From: Faecalibacterium sp. CAG:74
GTDB taxonomy: Bacteria; Bacillota; Clostridia; Christensenellales; Aristaeellaceae
Direction: 5' to 3'
Length of the DNA: 11,653 nucleotides
NCBI GenBank assembly: GCA_000437595.1
Contig: FR899889.1
Span: 28,585 to 40,237 of the forward strand
Shown: positions 1 through 6,430 of the stretch, piece by piece
Position numbering within the stretch: position 1 is the stretch's first letter
Layout of the letters: the number at the start of each line of letters is the position of its first letter
Notes under the pieces: generated by a model
Told to the model about the DNA's origin: nothing
Seen by the model: the letters and a program-made list of their open reading frames with translations, nothing else
Databases searched by the model: none
Made by a program: the position numbers and the translations under genes

Positions 1-2
1 CG

Positions 3-431
3 CTCTTCGGCACAGGGCTTCGCGCGGGTTTGTTCATCTACATCTTCAACCAGTTCTTCCGCGGTCTGCCCAAGGAAATCGAGGAAGCGGCGTTTGTTGA
101 TGGCGCGGGAACATGGTACACCTATTTCCGCATCATGCTTGTCAACGCCATGCCTGCTGTCATCACGGTGACGGTATTCTCGCTGGTCTGGCAGTACACG
201 GACTCCTTCTACAGCCAGCTGTTCCGCATTCCAACGGACATGCTGCTGGCGAAGCGCCTGTCCACACTGCAGAACAACATCTCCGCGAACCTCAAAATCA
301 TGAACGTCCGCATCCAGCGGCTGTATGTTGACGCCGGCGTTGTGCTGACAATTCTGCCGCTGCTGATTCTGTATCTGCTGCTCCAGCGCCGCTTCATTGA
401 GGGCGTTGAGCGGTCGGGTATCGTAGGCTAA
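3..431 (+). CDS. Carbohydrate ABC transporter permease, MalG-like (CUT1), 5' truncated
   Basis: Inner-membrane permease subunit of a sugar ABC importer. The reading frame is open from base 3 to a TAA at 429-431, so about 142 C-terminal residues are present, roughly half of a usual MalG-type permease of 270-300 residues. The TTG at 30 is an internal Leu codon, not a start. The EAA loop that docks the ATPase is clear: EEAAFVDGAGTWYTYFRI. The usual Pro after it is Asn here (LVNAMPA). A hydrophobic segment follows (VITVTVFSLVW), then a second near the end (VVLTILPLLILYLLL). The tail QRRFIEGVERSGIVG matches the MalG-type ending in which an aromatic and a Gly-rich stretch close the protein. The solute-binding protein at 2705-4114 could be its partner, but the secreted-protein gene and a promoter lie between them. 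Confidence 0.9.
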   Translation, partial: LFGTGLRAGLFIYIFNQFFRGLPKEIEEAAFVDGAGTWYTYFRIMLVNAMPAVITVTVFSLVWQYTDSFYSQLFRIPTDMLLAKRLSTLQNNISANLKIMNVRIQRLYVDAGVVLTILPLLILYLLLQRRFIEGVERSGIVG

Positions 432-490
432 CGGCGTTAAGTAAAATCAGGATTACGGCGAACCTTCCGAAAACCGAATAAAAACGACAA

Positions 491-566
491 AATTCGCCCG
501 TAAAGCCGGTCGACAGCAGTGCAAACGCGAACGCACTTGCTTGAAACTGTGCTTTATGGGCGAATT
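491..566. repeat. Long inverted repeat, 16-bp arms, in the gap after the permease
   Basis: The left arm AATTCGCCCGTAAAGC (491-506) and right arm GCTTTATGGGCGAATT (551-566) are reverse complements except for one position, which would be a G-U pair in RNA. The 44-nt interior holds a second, smaller hairpin: GCAGTGC (516-522) against GCAC-T-TTGC-like bases 533-540, with one bulged T. No T-run follows the right arm on the + strand, so it is not a standard terminator for the permease transcript. On the - strand the hairpin would be followed by a T-rich stretch. Options are a 3' processing or stabilising structure of the permease mRNA, a regulator-binding DNA palindrome, or a structured RNA. Confidence 0.65.
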
Positions 567-644
567 GATTCCCTCGAAAACATTTTCCGACGAAATTTTC
601 GCAAAAAAAGTTGAGAAAATTTGCTGAAACAGCTGATTTACCGG

Positions 645-674
645 TTGACTAACGGTATAGTTTTGTGATATGAT
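645..674 (+). promoter_or_regulatory. Sigma-A-type promoter with extended -10, upstream of the secreted binding-module gene
   Basis: TTGACT (645-650), an 18-bp spacer and TATGAT (669-674) fit the housekeeping consensus. The TG at 666-667 one base before the -10 makes an extended -10. A/T tracts (577-580, 583-586, 593-599, 603-609, 616-622) lie upstream at roughly helical spacing and could act as an UP element or bend DNA. Transcription would start near 681, giving a leader of about 150 nt before the GTG at 829. Confidence 0.7.
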
Positions 675-680
675 AAAGCA

Positions 681-828
681 GAACGGAAATGGGAAATCTG
701 GTGCAAAAATCGCCGGTATGACGGCACGGGTTTCCTGCTTCCCCGACGGCATGTCCGCCGGCAACGTTGCAATGGTTACACCAAGGAACCAAGTTCTGGG
801 AAGGAACATGTTTAAGGAGGTCATCCAA
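681..828 (+). other. Untranslated leader of the binding-module gene
   Basis: About 150 nt lie between the predicted transcription start and the GTG start codon. It contains a small hairpin (GCCG 712-715, loop GTATGA, CGGC 722-725) and further complementary GC-rich segments around 741-765, so it may fold. It ends in a strong ribosome binding site, AAGGAGG at 814-820, eight bases before the start. The frame is open through part of it (ATG codons at 670 and 808), but the 670 ATG lies inside the -10 box and the 808 ATG has a poorer ribosome binding site and would lengthen the signal peptide. No known riboswitch is recognised. Confidence 0.4.
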
Positions 829-2619
829 GTGAAGAAGGTTGTTTCTGTTCTGCTGGCTGCGGGCATCATCGCGACGACGGGTGCGTTCGCAGAGAACGTC
901 GGCGTGTCGAGCCCGGCTGTGTCGCCTGTGGCGTCTCCCGTGGCGGGTGCTGTCAGCAGCATCATTGACTTTGCCGACGGCAACTTCGGCTTTCTGGGGA
1001 TGGACACGACGCTGGGCAATGCCGATGCGAGCGAGCTGAGCGTTGTGGACTACAACGGCGGCAAGGCGCTGTGCGTCAGCCCGGCGGCGGCAGGCAGAGT
1101 GCCGTATGTGTCGCTGAACGTGGAAGGCCTGCTGGGCGAAAACCTGAGCCGTCTGGCGAAGATTACCTTCGATGTCGGCGTGGAACTGGGCACGGACGGC
1201 AAGTTCTATGCGCAGTCCGGCAAGGTGTACATGGTCAACGGCGAGGACAGCTCGAAGCAGTCCGCCGACTGGTCGGTTTACATGGAACGCAAGAATCCGA
1301 AGACGGCGGTCGTGACCGTTCCTGCGGGCGCGTTCGTGGCGGGCCGCGGCGACACGCTGCAGTTCTCCAAGGAAGTGGACAGCTTCATCGACTCCAAGAA
1401 GTTTGACGGCGAAGCGCCGCGTGACTTCTATGTGACCAACATCCAGTTCTTCGATGCGGAAGGCAACGTGCTGCCTGTGGATACCACGGCGGAATGGGTT
1501 GCGCCGGTGACGGAGGAAGACCGCTCCTATCTTTACGACGTGGCGAACGCGGTGGAGTTCCCGAACTTTGCCTACGAAGGCGGCGGCTGGAGTCAGGACG
1601 GTGCGGAAATGCCGCAGGAATTCCTCGATGCGCTGGTGCCCGGTTCTGTGATTGAAATCAGCTACGAATCCGAAGACGGCACGATGTGGATTGTCCTGCC
1701 GGACGCGGCGGCAGGCTGGTCGCGCGTTGCCAATGACGGTTCTGCCGCCATCAACAGCAGCAAGAATACCTGCCAGATTACCTACGAGCAGATTGCGGCT
1801 GTGTGCGGCGAAGACAAGTCCACCTGGGGCGCGCGCCTGCAGTGCGAAGCGGGGAGCGCGTGGAAGGTTTACTCCGTGAAGGTTGGCCAGAAGGTCGCCC
1901 GCAAGGTCGCAACGCCCGTTGCTTCCTTTGATGGATTCGCCTGCGAAGGCGGCGCGTGGTCTCAGAATGGCTTCGACATCCCGGAAAATGTGCTGGATGC
2001 GCTCGTACCCGGCACGGCGCTGCAGATTGACTTTGAATCCGAGGACGGCTCGATGTGGATTGTCATGCCGGACTGCACGGCGGGCTGGATGCGTGTGGCG
2101 CAGGGCGCGGCGAGCATCTCCGGCGGCAAGGCGTACATCACCTATGAGCAGATTGTCGAAGCCTGCGGCGAGGATAAGGCTGGCTGGGGCGCGCGGATGC
2201 AGTGCGAAGCAGAAAGCGCGTGGAAGGTCTACGCGGTGTCCGTGGTGAAGCTGGCGGAAATGGTCGGCAGCCACAACAATGTGGAGTTTGAAGGCGCGGC
2301 TTGTGAAGGCGGCGCTTGGGGTCAGAACGGCACGGAAATGCCGGAAAATATCGTGGCGGCGCTGGTGCCGGGCGCGGTCATCAATATCTCCTATGAATCC
2401 GAAACGGGCAACATCTGGATTGTCATGCCGGACGCGGCGGCGGGCTGGTCCCGTGTGCAGCAGCAGACGGCGGCGACCGACGGCAAAACGGCGCAGATTA
2501 CCTACGAGCAGATTGCGGCGGTCTGCGGCGACGACGCTTCCACCTGGGGCGCGCGGATGCAGTTTGAATCCGACGGCGCGTGGAAGGTCTACGCAGTGAC
2601 GGTCGGTCAGTCCAAGTAA
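829..2619 (+). CDS. Secreted multi-domain carbohydrate-binding-like protein with three tandem modules
   Basis: 596 residues from GTG 829, chosen for AAGGAGG at 814-820 and because it gives a perfect signal peptide: KK near the start, hydrophobic core VVSVLLAAGIIATT, cleavage AFA^EN after residue 21. A Ser/Pro/Val linker (SPAVSPVASPVAGA, about 27-40) leads to a beta-rich domain (about 42-235). Three homologous modules follow at about 242-354, 364-474 and 485-596. Each has EGGxWxQxG, ALVPG, a beta-strand pair ending in xxSEDGxMWIVMPD, AGWxRV, ITYEQI, CG(E/D)D, WGAR(M/L)Q and AWKVYxVxV. This pattern, with its late ITYEQI and VYxVxV strands, resembles jelly-roll carbohydrate-binding modules found at the ends of clostridial glycan-degrading enzymes; the sugar specificity is unknown. 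No catalytic domain, sortase motif or transmembrane anchor is visible. Together with the downstream solute-binding protein it may capture polysaccharide at or near the cell surface. Family assignment is inference. Confidence 0.75.
   Translation: MKKVVSVLLAAGIIATTGAFAENVGVSSPAVSPVASPVAGAVSSIIDFADGNFGFLGMDTTLGNADASELSVVDYNGGKALCVSPAAAGRVPYVSLNVEGLLGENLSRLAKITFDVGVELGTDGKFYAQSGKVYMVNGEDSSKQSADWSVYMERKNPKTAVVTVPAGAFVAGRGDTLQFSKEVDSFIDSKKFDGEAPRDFYVTNIQFFDAEGNVLPVDTTAEWVAPVTEEDRSYLYDVANAVEFPNFAYEGGGWSQDGAEMPQEFLDALVPGSVIEISYESEDGTMWIVLPDAAAGWSRVANDGSAAINSSKNTCQITYEQIAAVCGEDKSTWGARLQCEAGSAWKVYSVKVGQKVARKVATPVASFDGFACEGGAWSQNGFDIPENVLDALVPGTALQIDFESEDGSMWIVMPDCTAGWMRVAQGAASISGGKAYITYEQIVEACGEDKAGWGARMQCEAESAWKVYAVSVVKLAEMVGSHNNVEFEGAACEGGAWGQNGTEMPENIVAALVPGAVINISYESETGNIWIVMPDAAAGWSRVQQQTAATDGKTAQITYEQIAAVCGDDASTWGARMQFESDGAWKVYAVTVGQSK
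1552..2616 (+). repeat. Three in-frame tandem repeats of about 330 bp coding the binding modules
   Basis: Copies lie at 1552-1890, 1918-2250 and 2281-2616. Several DNA blocks recur nearly unchanged, for example GGCGCGCGG(A/C)TGCAGT-like segments and TGGAAGGTCTACGC near each copy end. The joins are short linkers (KVARKVATP, LAEMVGSHN). This is consistent with duplication within the gene followed by modest divergence. Confidence 0.85.
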
Positions 2620-2629
2620 GTTTATTCAT

Positions 2630-2665
2630 CTGTCGGGTGCGGAGAAAGCGCCCGTCACCCGACGG
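2630..2665 (+). other. Intercistronic RNA hairpin between the binding-module gene and the solute-binding protein gene
   Basis: CTGTCGGGTG (2630-2639) pairs with CACCCGACGG (2656-2665), ten pairs with one G-U, and CGG/CCG inside (2640-2642, 2652-2654) can extend it past one bulged T. It is followed by CTCGTTCAG and an A-run rather than a T-run, so it is not a canonical terminator. No promoter is visible between it and the next gene. A stabiliser, processing site or partial attenuator that sets unequal expression of the two genes fits best. Confidence 0.5.
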
Positions 2666-2704
2666 CTCGTTCAGAAAAAAACAACATAGGAGGTTCGACA
2701 TACA

Positions 2705-4114
2705 ATGAAAAAGTTTGCTGCTCTCCTGCTCGCACTGACGATGGTGCTGGGCATGGCGACCATCACGGCGAGCGCGGAAGGCTCCGAGCGCGTCATCACC
2801 ATCGGCACGACGTGGGATCTTTACTGGGACTCCTTCGATGGCTCCATCGAAGATAACCCCTATTACAGCGGCACCACCGCGGACGAAATGATGTTCGCAA
2901 AGGTGAAGCAGATTGAAGAAAAGTGGAACGTGAAGTTCGAGTACATCAACCTGACCTACGCGGGCGCGAAGGAATCCATCAACACCTCCGTTCTGGCGGG
3001 CACGCCGGATGTGGACGTGTACATGCTTGACCTCGCGCTGGCTGCTCCGGCGGCGGCGAACGGCTACGTCACCGACCTGCGCGACGTGCTGCCTGCTAAC
3101 AACGCGGTGATTCAGGGCACGGACGCTGTGCTGTCCTACATCGACACCGGCAGCGGCGCTGTGCAGCTGCTGTGCGCCAACAACGCCGAAAACATGGTCG
3201 GTTCTACCATGCCGCTGGGATTCAACCTGCAGATGATTGAAGACGCGAACCTCGAAGACCCGCGCGATCTGGTCGAACGCGGCGAATGGACTTGGGAAAA
3301 GTTCCGTGAGTACTGCAAGGTGCTGACGAAGGACACCGACGGCGACGGCAACATCGACGTGTACGGCTTCGGCGGCTGGCCGGGAGACTACTTCATGAAC
3401 TTCGTCATGTCCAACGGCACGAACGTGGCGGCGACCGCGACCGAGAACCTGTCTTCTCCTGAAGTCGGCGAAGTCCTCCAGTTCATCCAGGATCTGAACC
3501 TCGTGGACAAGGTGATGTACCCCATTCCGGAAGAAAACGGCTGGGACGTCTGCCGCGGGCTGTACCGCGACGGCAAGGTTGCCTTCACCCCCATTGCTGC
3601 GTGGATTATGGACTCCAACAAGGACTATGCGTTCCAGTCTCCCGACAGCCCGACCCTTGACTTCGACATGGTGTTCATCCCGTGGCCTGTTGGCCCGCAC
3701 GGCAACGCGGAAACCAACGCGCAGAAGGTGACTGCGAACTCCTGCTACGTTATCCCGGTTGGCGTGGAAGATCCGGAACTGGTCTACAATGTGCTGTATG
3801 ACCTGCTCAACTGGTACAACTACGATCCCAACAGCGAAGACGGCGGTGCTGCTGCGCTGGCCATCCGCGATGACCCCGAAACCCTCGGCTGGTGGTACGG
3901 CGTGACCGCGAAGGACATCGACCTGCAGGACTACAACTTTGAAATCATGATGGAAATGGGTCGCCATCAGATGCTGGACAACTACAGCAACCTCGGCAGC
4001 GATGCGGAGCTGCCCCTGCGTGAGTTCATCAATGGCGATTACACCACCGCTCAGCTTCAGGAAAAATATCGCCAGACCATTCAGGATGCTATCGACGGCA
4101 TTCTGGGCAAGTAA
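2705..4114 (+). CDS. Extracellular solute-binding protein of a sugar ABC transporter (CUT1-type)
   Basis: 469 residues, the usual length for the family. ATG 2705 follows AGGAGGT at 2688-2694. It binds a sugar or oligosaccharide outside the membrane and delivers it to the ABC permeases. A signal peptide is clear: MKK, core LLLALTMVLGMATI, cleavage ASA^EG after residue 24. No Cys occurs in the signal region, so there is no lipobox, unlike most Gram-positive binding proteins. Two-lobe binding-protein features are present: a short extracellular N-terminus, VLAGTPDVDVYMLD near 100, and DTDGDGNID (210-218) followed by VYGFGGW, the EF-hand-like calcium loop common in these proteins. Many Trp/Tyr residues (WTWEKF, GGWPGDYF, GWWYGV) suit stacking on sugars. 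It probably shares a transcript with the gene upstream and is followed by a strong terminator. The ligand cannot be read from the sequence. Confidence 0.88.
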   Translation: MKKFAALLLALTMVLGMATITASAEGSERVITIGTTWDLYWDSFDGSIEDNPYYSGTTADEMMFAKVKQIEEKWNVKFEYINLTYAGAKESINTSVLAGTPDVDVYMLDLALAAPAAANGYVTDLRDVLPANNAVIQGTDAVLSYIDTGSGAVQLLCANNAENMVGSTMPLGFNLQMIEDANLEDPRDLVERGEWTWEKFREYCKVLTKDTDGDGNIDVYGFGGWPGDYFMNFVMSNGTNVAATATENLSSPEVGEVLQFIQDLNLVDKVMYPIPEENGWDVCRGLYRDGKVAFTPIAAWIMDSNKDYAFQSPDSPTLDFDMVFIPWPVGPHGNAETNAQKVTANSCYVIPVGVEDPELVYNVLYDLLNWYNYDPNSEDGGAAALAIRDDPETLGWWYGVTAKDIDLQDYNFEIMMEMGRHQMLDNYSNLGSDAELPLREFINGDYTTAQLQEKYRQTIQDAIDGILGK

Positions 4115-4127
4115 TCCCTGTCTCTTT

Positions 4128-4165
4128 GACCTCCATCGTGGGTTCGCCTGCGGTGGAGGTCTTTT
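4128..4165 (+). terminator. Rho-independent terminator after the solute-binding protein gene
   Basis: GACCTCCATCG (4128-4138) pairs with CGGTGGAGGTC (4151-4161), eleven pairs including one G-U, around a 12-nt loop. TTTT (4162-4165) follows directly. It lies 13 nt after the stop codon and closes the transport operon ahead of the next promoter. Confidence 0.85.
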
Positions 4166-4187
4166 CGCTTCATGCAAAACCCTGTCC

Positions 4188-4216
4188 TTGACAAGAACCA
4201 CTGAATCGGCTATGAT
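4188..4216 (+). promoter_or_regulatory. Consensus sigma-A promoter for the esterase/glycosyltransferase operon
   Basis: TTGACA (4188-4193), a 17-bp spacer and TATGAT (4211-4216) form a near-perfect housekeeping promoter. The leader is only about 25 nt and carries AAGGAG (4231-4236) nine bases before ATG 4246. No operator palindrome is obvious, so strong, possibly unregulated expression is expected. Confidence 0.85.
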
Positions 4217-4245
4217 GAAATCAAACGCAAAAGGAGAAATCACCC

Positions 4246-5316
4246 ATGTGGACACAGCTGCCGGGCGAAAAGCGAATCGCCCTTGATGATGAAAATCTCC
4301 AGTACACCGGGCGCATTGATTTTGCTGACCCGCAAAACCCTGTGTTTCTCTTTACCGCCTCGTTCGTCCGCTTCCGCATGACCGGGCATCACCTCCGCGT
4401 CGTGCTGACGAACACGCACCACCTCTGGGAGAACCGCCTCGGCGTCGTTATCAACGGCGAACAGTTCGGCGTGCTGCTGGACTGGGACACGCTGAACGTC
4501 ATTGATCTTTCTGATCACCTCCGCGACGGCGAGAACGACGTGATGCTCTTCAAGCGGCAGGACAGCTGCTATAAGATGATACTCCACGCGCTGCTGATTG
4601 ACGAAAACGCGACGCTCCTGCCGCCGCCAGCACGCCCGAATCGGCGCATTGAGTTCTATGGTGACAGCGTGTCGGCGGGGGAAGTCAGCGAAGTGACCGA
4701 ATACGCCGGGAAGATTGACCCGCCCGACCATCAGGCGCGGTATAATAACGTATGGTTCAGCTATGCGTGGCAGACGGCGCGGCTGCTGAATGCCGAAATC
4801 AGCGACATTGCGCAGGGTGGCATTGCCTTGCAGGACGGCAACGGCTATTTCTTTGATACGGGGATGCTGTCCTGCTGGGATAAGCTGGCGTACAACCCGT
4901 TCTTCCACGATGAAAAGCCGTGGGATTTCAGCCGCTTCACGCCGCACGTCGTCGTCGTCGCGATTGGGCAGAATGACTCCGCCAAACGCAATTTTATGGC
5001 GGAGGACTATGACGGCGAACAGGCGAAGCGCTGGCGGAGCGACTACGCAGGCTGGATTCGCGCGATTCGTGGGAAATATCCGCACGCGCATATCCTGCTG
5101 ACGACGACCATCATGGCGCACAGCCCTGCATGGGACGACGCGATTGAAGAAGTGTTCGGCAAACTCGGCGACGAGAAGGTGCATCACTTTCTCTATCCGA
5201 AGAACGGCTGCGGCACGCCGGGACACGTCCGTGCGAACGAAGCGGCGGAGATGGCCAAGGCGCTCGCGGCGTACATTGAAGCTATCCCGAACGTCTGGCA
5301 GGAGGATCCAGAATGA
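4246..5316 (+). CDS. SGNH/GDSL carbohydrate esterase, CE2-like, first of a tandem pair
   Basis: 356 residues; predicted to hydrolyse acetyl esters on a carbohydrate. The layout matches CE2 esterases: an N-terminal beta-sandwich (about 1-130) and a C-terminal SGNH hydrolase domain. Visible motifs are block I FYGDSVSAGE with nucleophile Ser141, block II Gly in AQGGIAL, block III IGQND (Gly241, Asn243), and the C-terminal NGCGTPGHVR with likely catalytic His327. The usual Asp three residues before the His is replaced (TPGH), as in CE2 enzymes that use a Ser-His dyad. The N-terminus (MWTQLPGEKRIALDD) has no signal peptide or membrane segment, so it should act in the cytoplasm, on imported acetylated oligosaccharides or on glycan precursors. 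It starts an operon with its paralogue and a glycosyltransferase. Confidence 0.88.
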   Translation: MWTQLPGEKRIALDDENLQYTGRIDFADPQNPVFLFTASFVRFRMTGHHLRVVLTNTHHLWENRLGVVINGEQFGVLLDWDTLNVIDLSDHLRDGENDVMLFKRQDSCYKMILHALLIDENATLLPPPARPNRRIEFYGDSVSAGEVSEVTEYAGKIDPPDHQARYNNVWFSYAWQTARLLNAEISDIAQGGIALQDGNGYFFDTGMLSCWDKLAYNPFFHDEKPWDFSRFTPHVVVVAIGQNDSAKRNFMAEDYDGEQAKRWRSDYAGWIRAIRGKYPHAHILLTTTIMAHSPAWDDAIEEVFGKLGDEKVHHFLYPKNGCGTPGHVRANEAAEMAKALAAYIEAIPNVWQEDPE

Positions 5317-6389
5317 ACGTACAGGTAAATCAAAATGAACGGCTGATTCGCCCGTCTAACCCGGCGATTCGCTACACAGGGCGCATCGACAACAGCAACC
5401 CCGACGCGCCGTTCCTCATCTACGTCTGTTCGCAGGTGGAATTTCGCGTCACGGGGCATGTCCTGCGCGTGTTTATCGAAAATATCCACTCGTTTTATGA
5501 AAATCGGCTGGGCGTCATCATCAACGGAGTGGAATCCGCCGTGCTGCTGGAAAGCGGCGCGCAGGTGATTGACCTCTCCGACCGCATGACCGATGGCGAA
5601 AACCATGTGCTGCTCTTCAAGCGGCAGGACTGCTGTCACGCGCTGGTGCCGCACGGGTTCGCCGTCGCGGAAGATGCGGAGCTGCTGCCCTTGCCGCCGC
5701 GCCCGAAGCGCCGCATGGAGGTCTACGGGGACAGCGTGTCCGCCGGGGAGGTGTCCGAAGCGGAATTTGCCTGCGGGCAGGTAGACCCCGAAGGGCACAA
5801 CGGGCGGTACAGCAACGGCTACCTGAGCTACTCGTGGCAGACGGCGCGTCTGCTTGGCGCGGAACTGCACGACATTGCGACCGGCGGCATGGCGCTGGAG
5901 GATGGAACCGGCTATTTCTATTCACCTGATTACATCGGGATGCTCTCATCGTGGGACAAGATTAACTACTATCCACCGTTCGGCGCGAAAACCGACTGGG
6001 ATTTCAGCCGCTACACGCCGCATGTCGTCGTTGCTGCGATTGGGCAGAACGACGCGAACCCGGTCAATTTCATGGCGCAGAACTACGACTGTGACGCCGC
6101 AAAGCACTGGCGGAGCGCCTACGCGGGGTGGATTCGCGCGATTCGGGCGAAGTATCCGCACGCGCAAATCATCCTGACGACGACGATTCTGGGGCATGAC
6201 GCCGCGTGGGACCGCGCGATTGACGAGGTGTGCCGCGAGCTGTCCCAGACGGATGGGCGCGTGCATCATTTCCTGTACAGCAAGAACGGCTGCGGCACGC
6301 CGGGGCATATCCGCGGCAGTGAAGCGGCGGGCATGGCGAAGGAATTGGCGGGGTTCATCGAGACGCTGCCGGACGTGTGGGAAGATTAA
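5313..6389 (+). CDS. SGNH/GDSL carbohydrate esterase, CE2-like, second of a tandem pair
   Basis: 358 residues, paralogous to the preceding gene, about half identical by eye along the whole length, with long shared blocks such as LFKRQD, YGDSVSAGEVSE, NRLGV(V/I)ING and NGCGTPGH. The start ATG overlaps the previous stop (ATGA, 5313-5316) and has AGGAGG at 5300-5305, so the pair is translationally coupled. Catalytic candidates are Ser141 in YGDSVSAG, Gly244/Asn246 in IGQND, and His332 in GTPGHIR; the Asp position before the His is again not Asp. No signal peptide. Differences concentrate in the N-terminal beta-sandwich and in the loop around the active site (for example an inserted SPDYIG and FGAKTD), suggesting that the two enzymes prefer different acetylation positions or sugars. 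That functional split is inference. Confidence 0.88.
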   Translation: MNVQVNQNERLIRPSNPAIRYTGRIDNSNPDAPFLIYVCSQVEFRVTGHVLRVFIENIHSFYENRLGVIINGVESAVLLESGAQVIDLSDRMTDGENHVLLFKRQDCCHALVPHGFAVAEDAELLPLPPRPKRRMEVYGDSVSAGEVSEAEFACGQVDPEGHNGRYSNGYLSYSWQTARLLGAELHDIATGGMALEDGTGYFYSPDYIGMLSSWDKINYYPPFGAKTDWDFSRYTPHVVVAAIGQNDANPVNFMAQNYDCDAAKHWRSAYAGWIRAIRAKYPHAQIILTTTILGHDAAWDRAIDEVCRELSQTDGRVHHFLYSKNGCGTPGHIRGSEAAGMAKELAGFIETLPDVWED

Positions 6390-6410
6390 ATGCGGAATGC
6401 GGAATGCGGA
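6390..6410 (+). repeat. Three perfect tandem copies of the 7-bp unit ATGCGGA
   Basis: The copies fill the gap between the second esterase stop and the glycosyltransferase ribosome binding site. A 7-bp unit outside coding sequence may vary in number by slippage, changing the distance between the cistrons but not any reading frame. No longer element surrounds it. Confidence 0.85.
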
Positions 6411-6430
6411 ATAAAACGGGGGTGTGAATC

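Noticed and set aside
690..780. Possible cobalamin riboswitch (GGGAA and GGTGCAAAAATC resemble its conserved core)
   Set aside because: The following conserved segments of the aptamer, including the CCCGC-ACTG part, are missing, and the downstream gene has no link to B12.
649..2274. 541-codon open frame on the minus strand
   Set aside because: It lies wholly opposite the binding-module gene, is Arg/His/Ala-rich with no domain pattern, and has no ribosome binding site. It is a by-product of GC-rich third positions.
829..2619. Tandem repeats as a phase-variable or mobile element
   Set aside because: The copies are in frame, encode conserved folded modules and have diverged; nothing indicates mobility.
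2498..4255. 585-codon open frame on the minus strand
   Set aside because: It is antisense to the solute-binding protein, crosses a terminator and a promoter of the + strand, and its translation looks like codon shadow.
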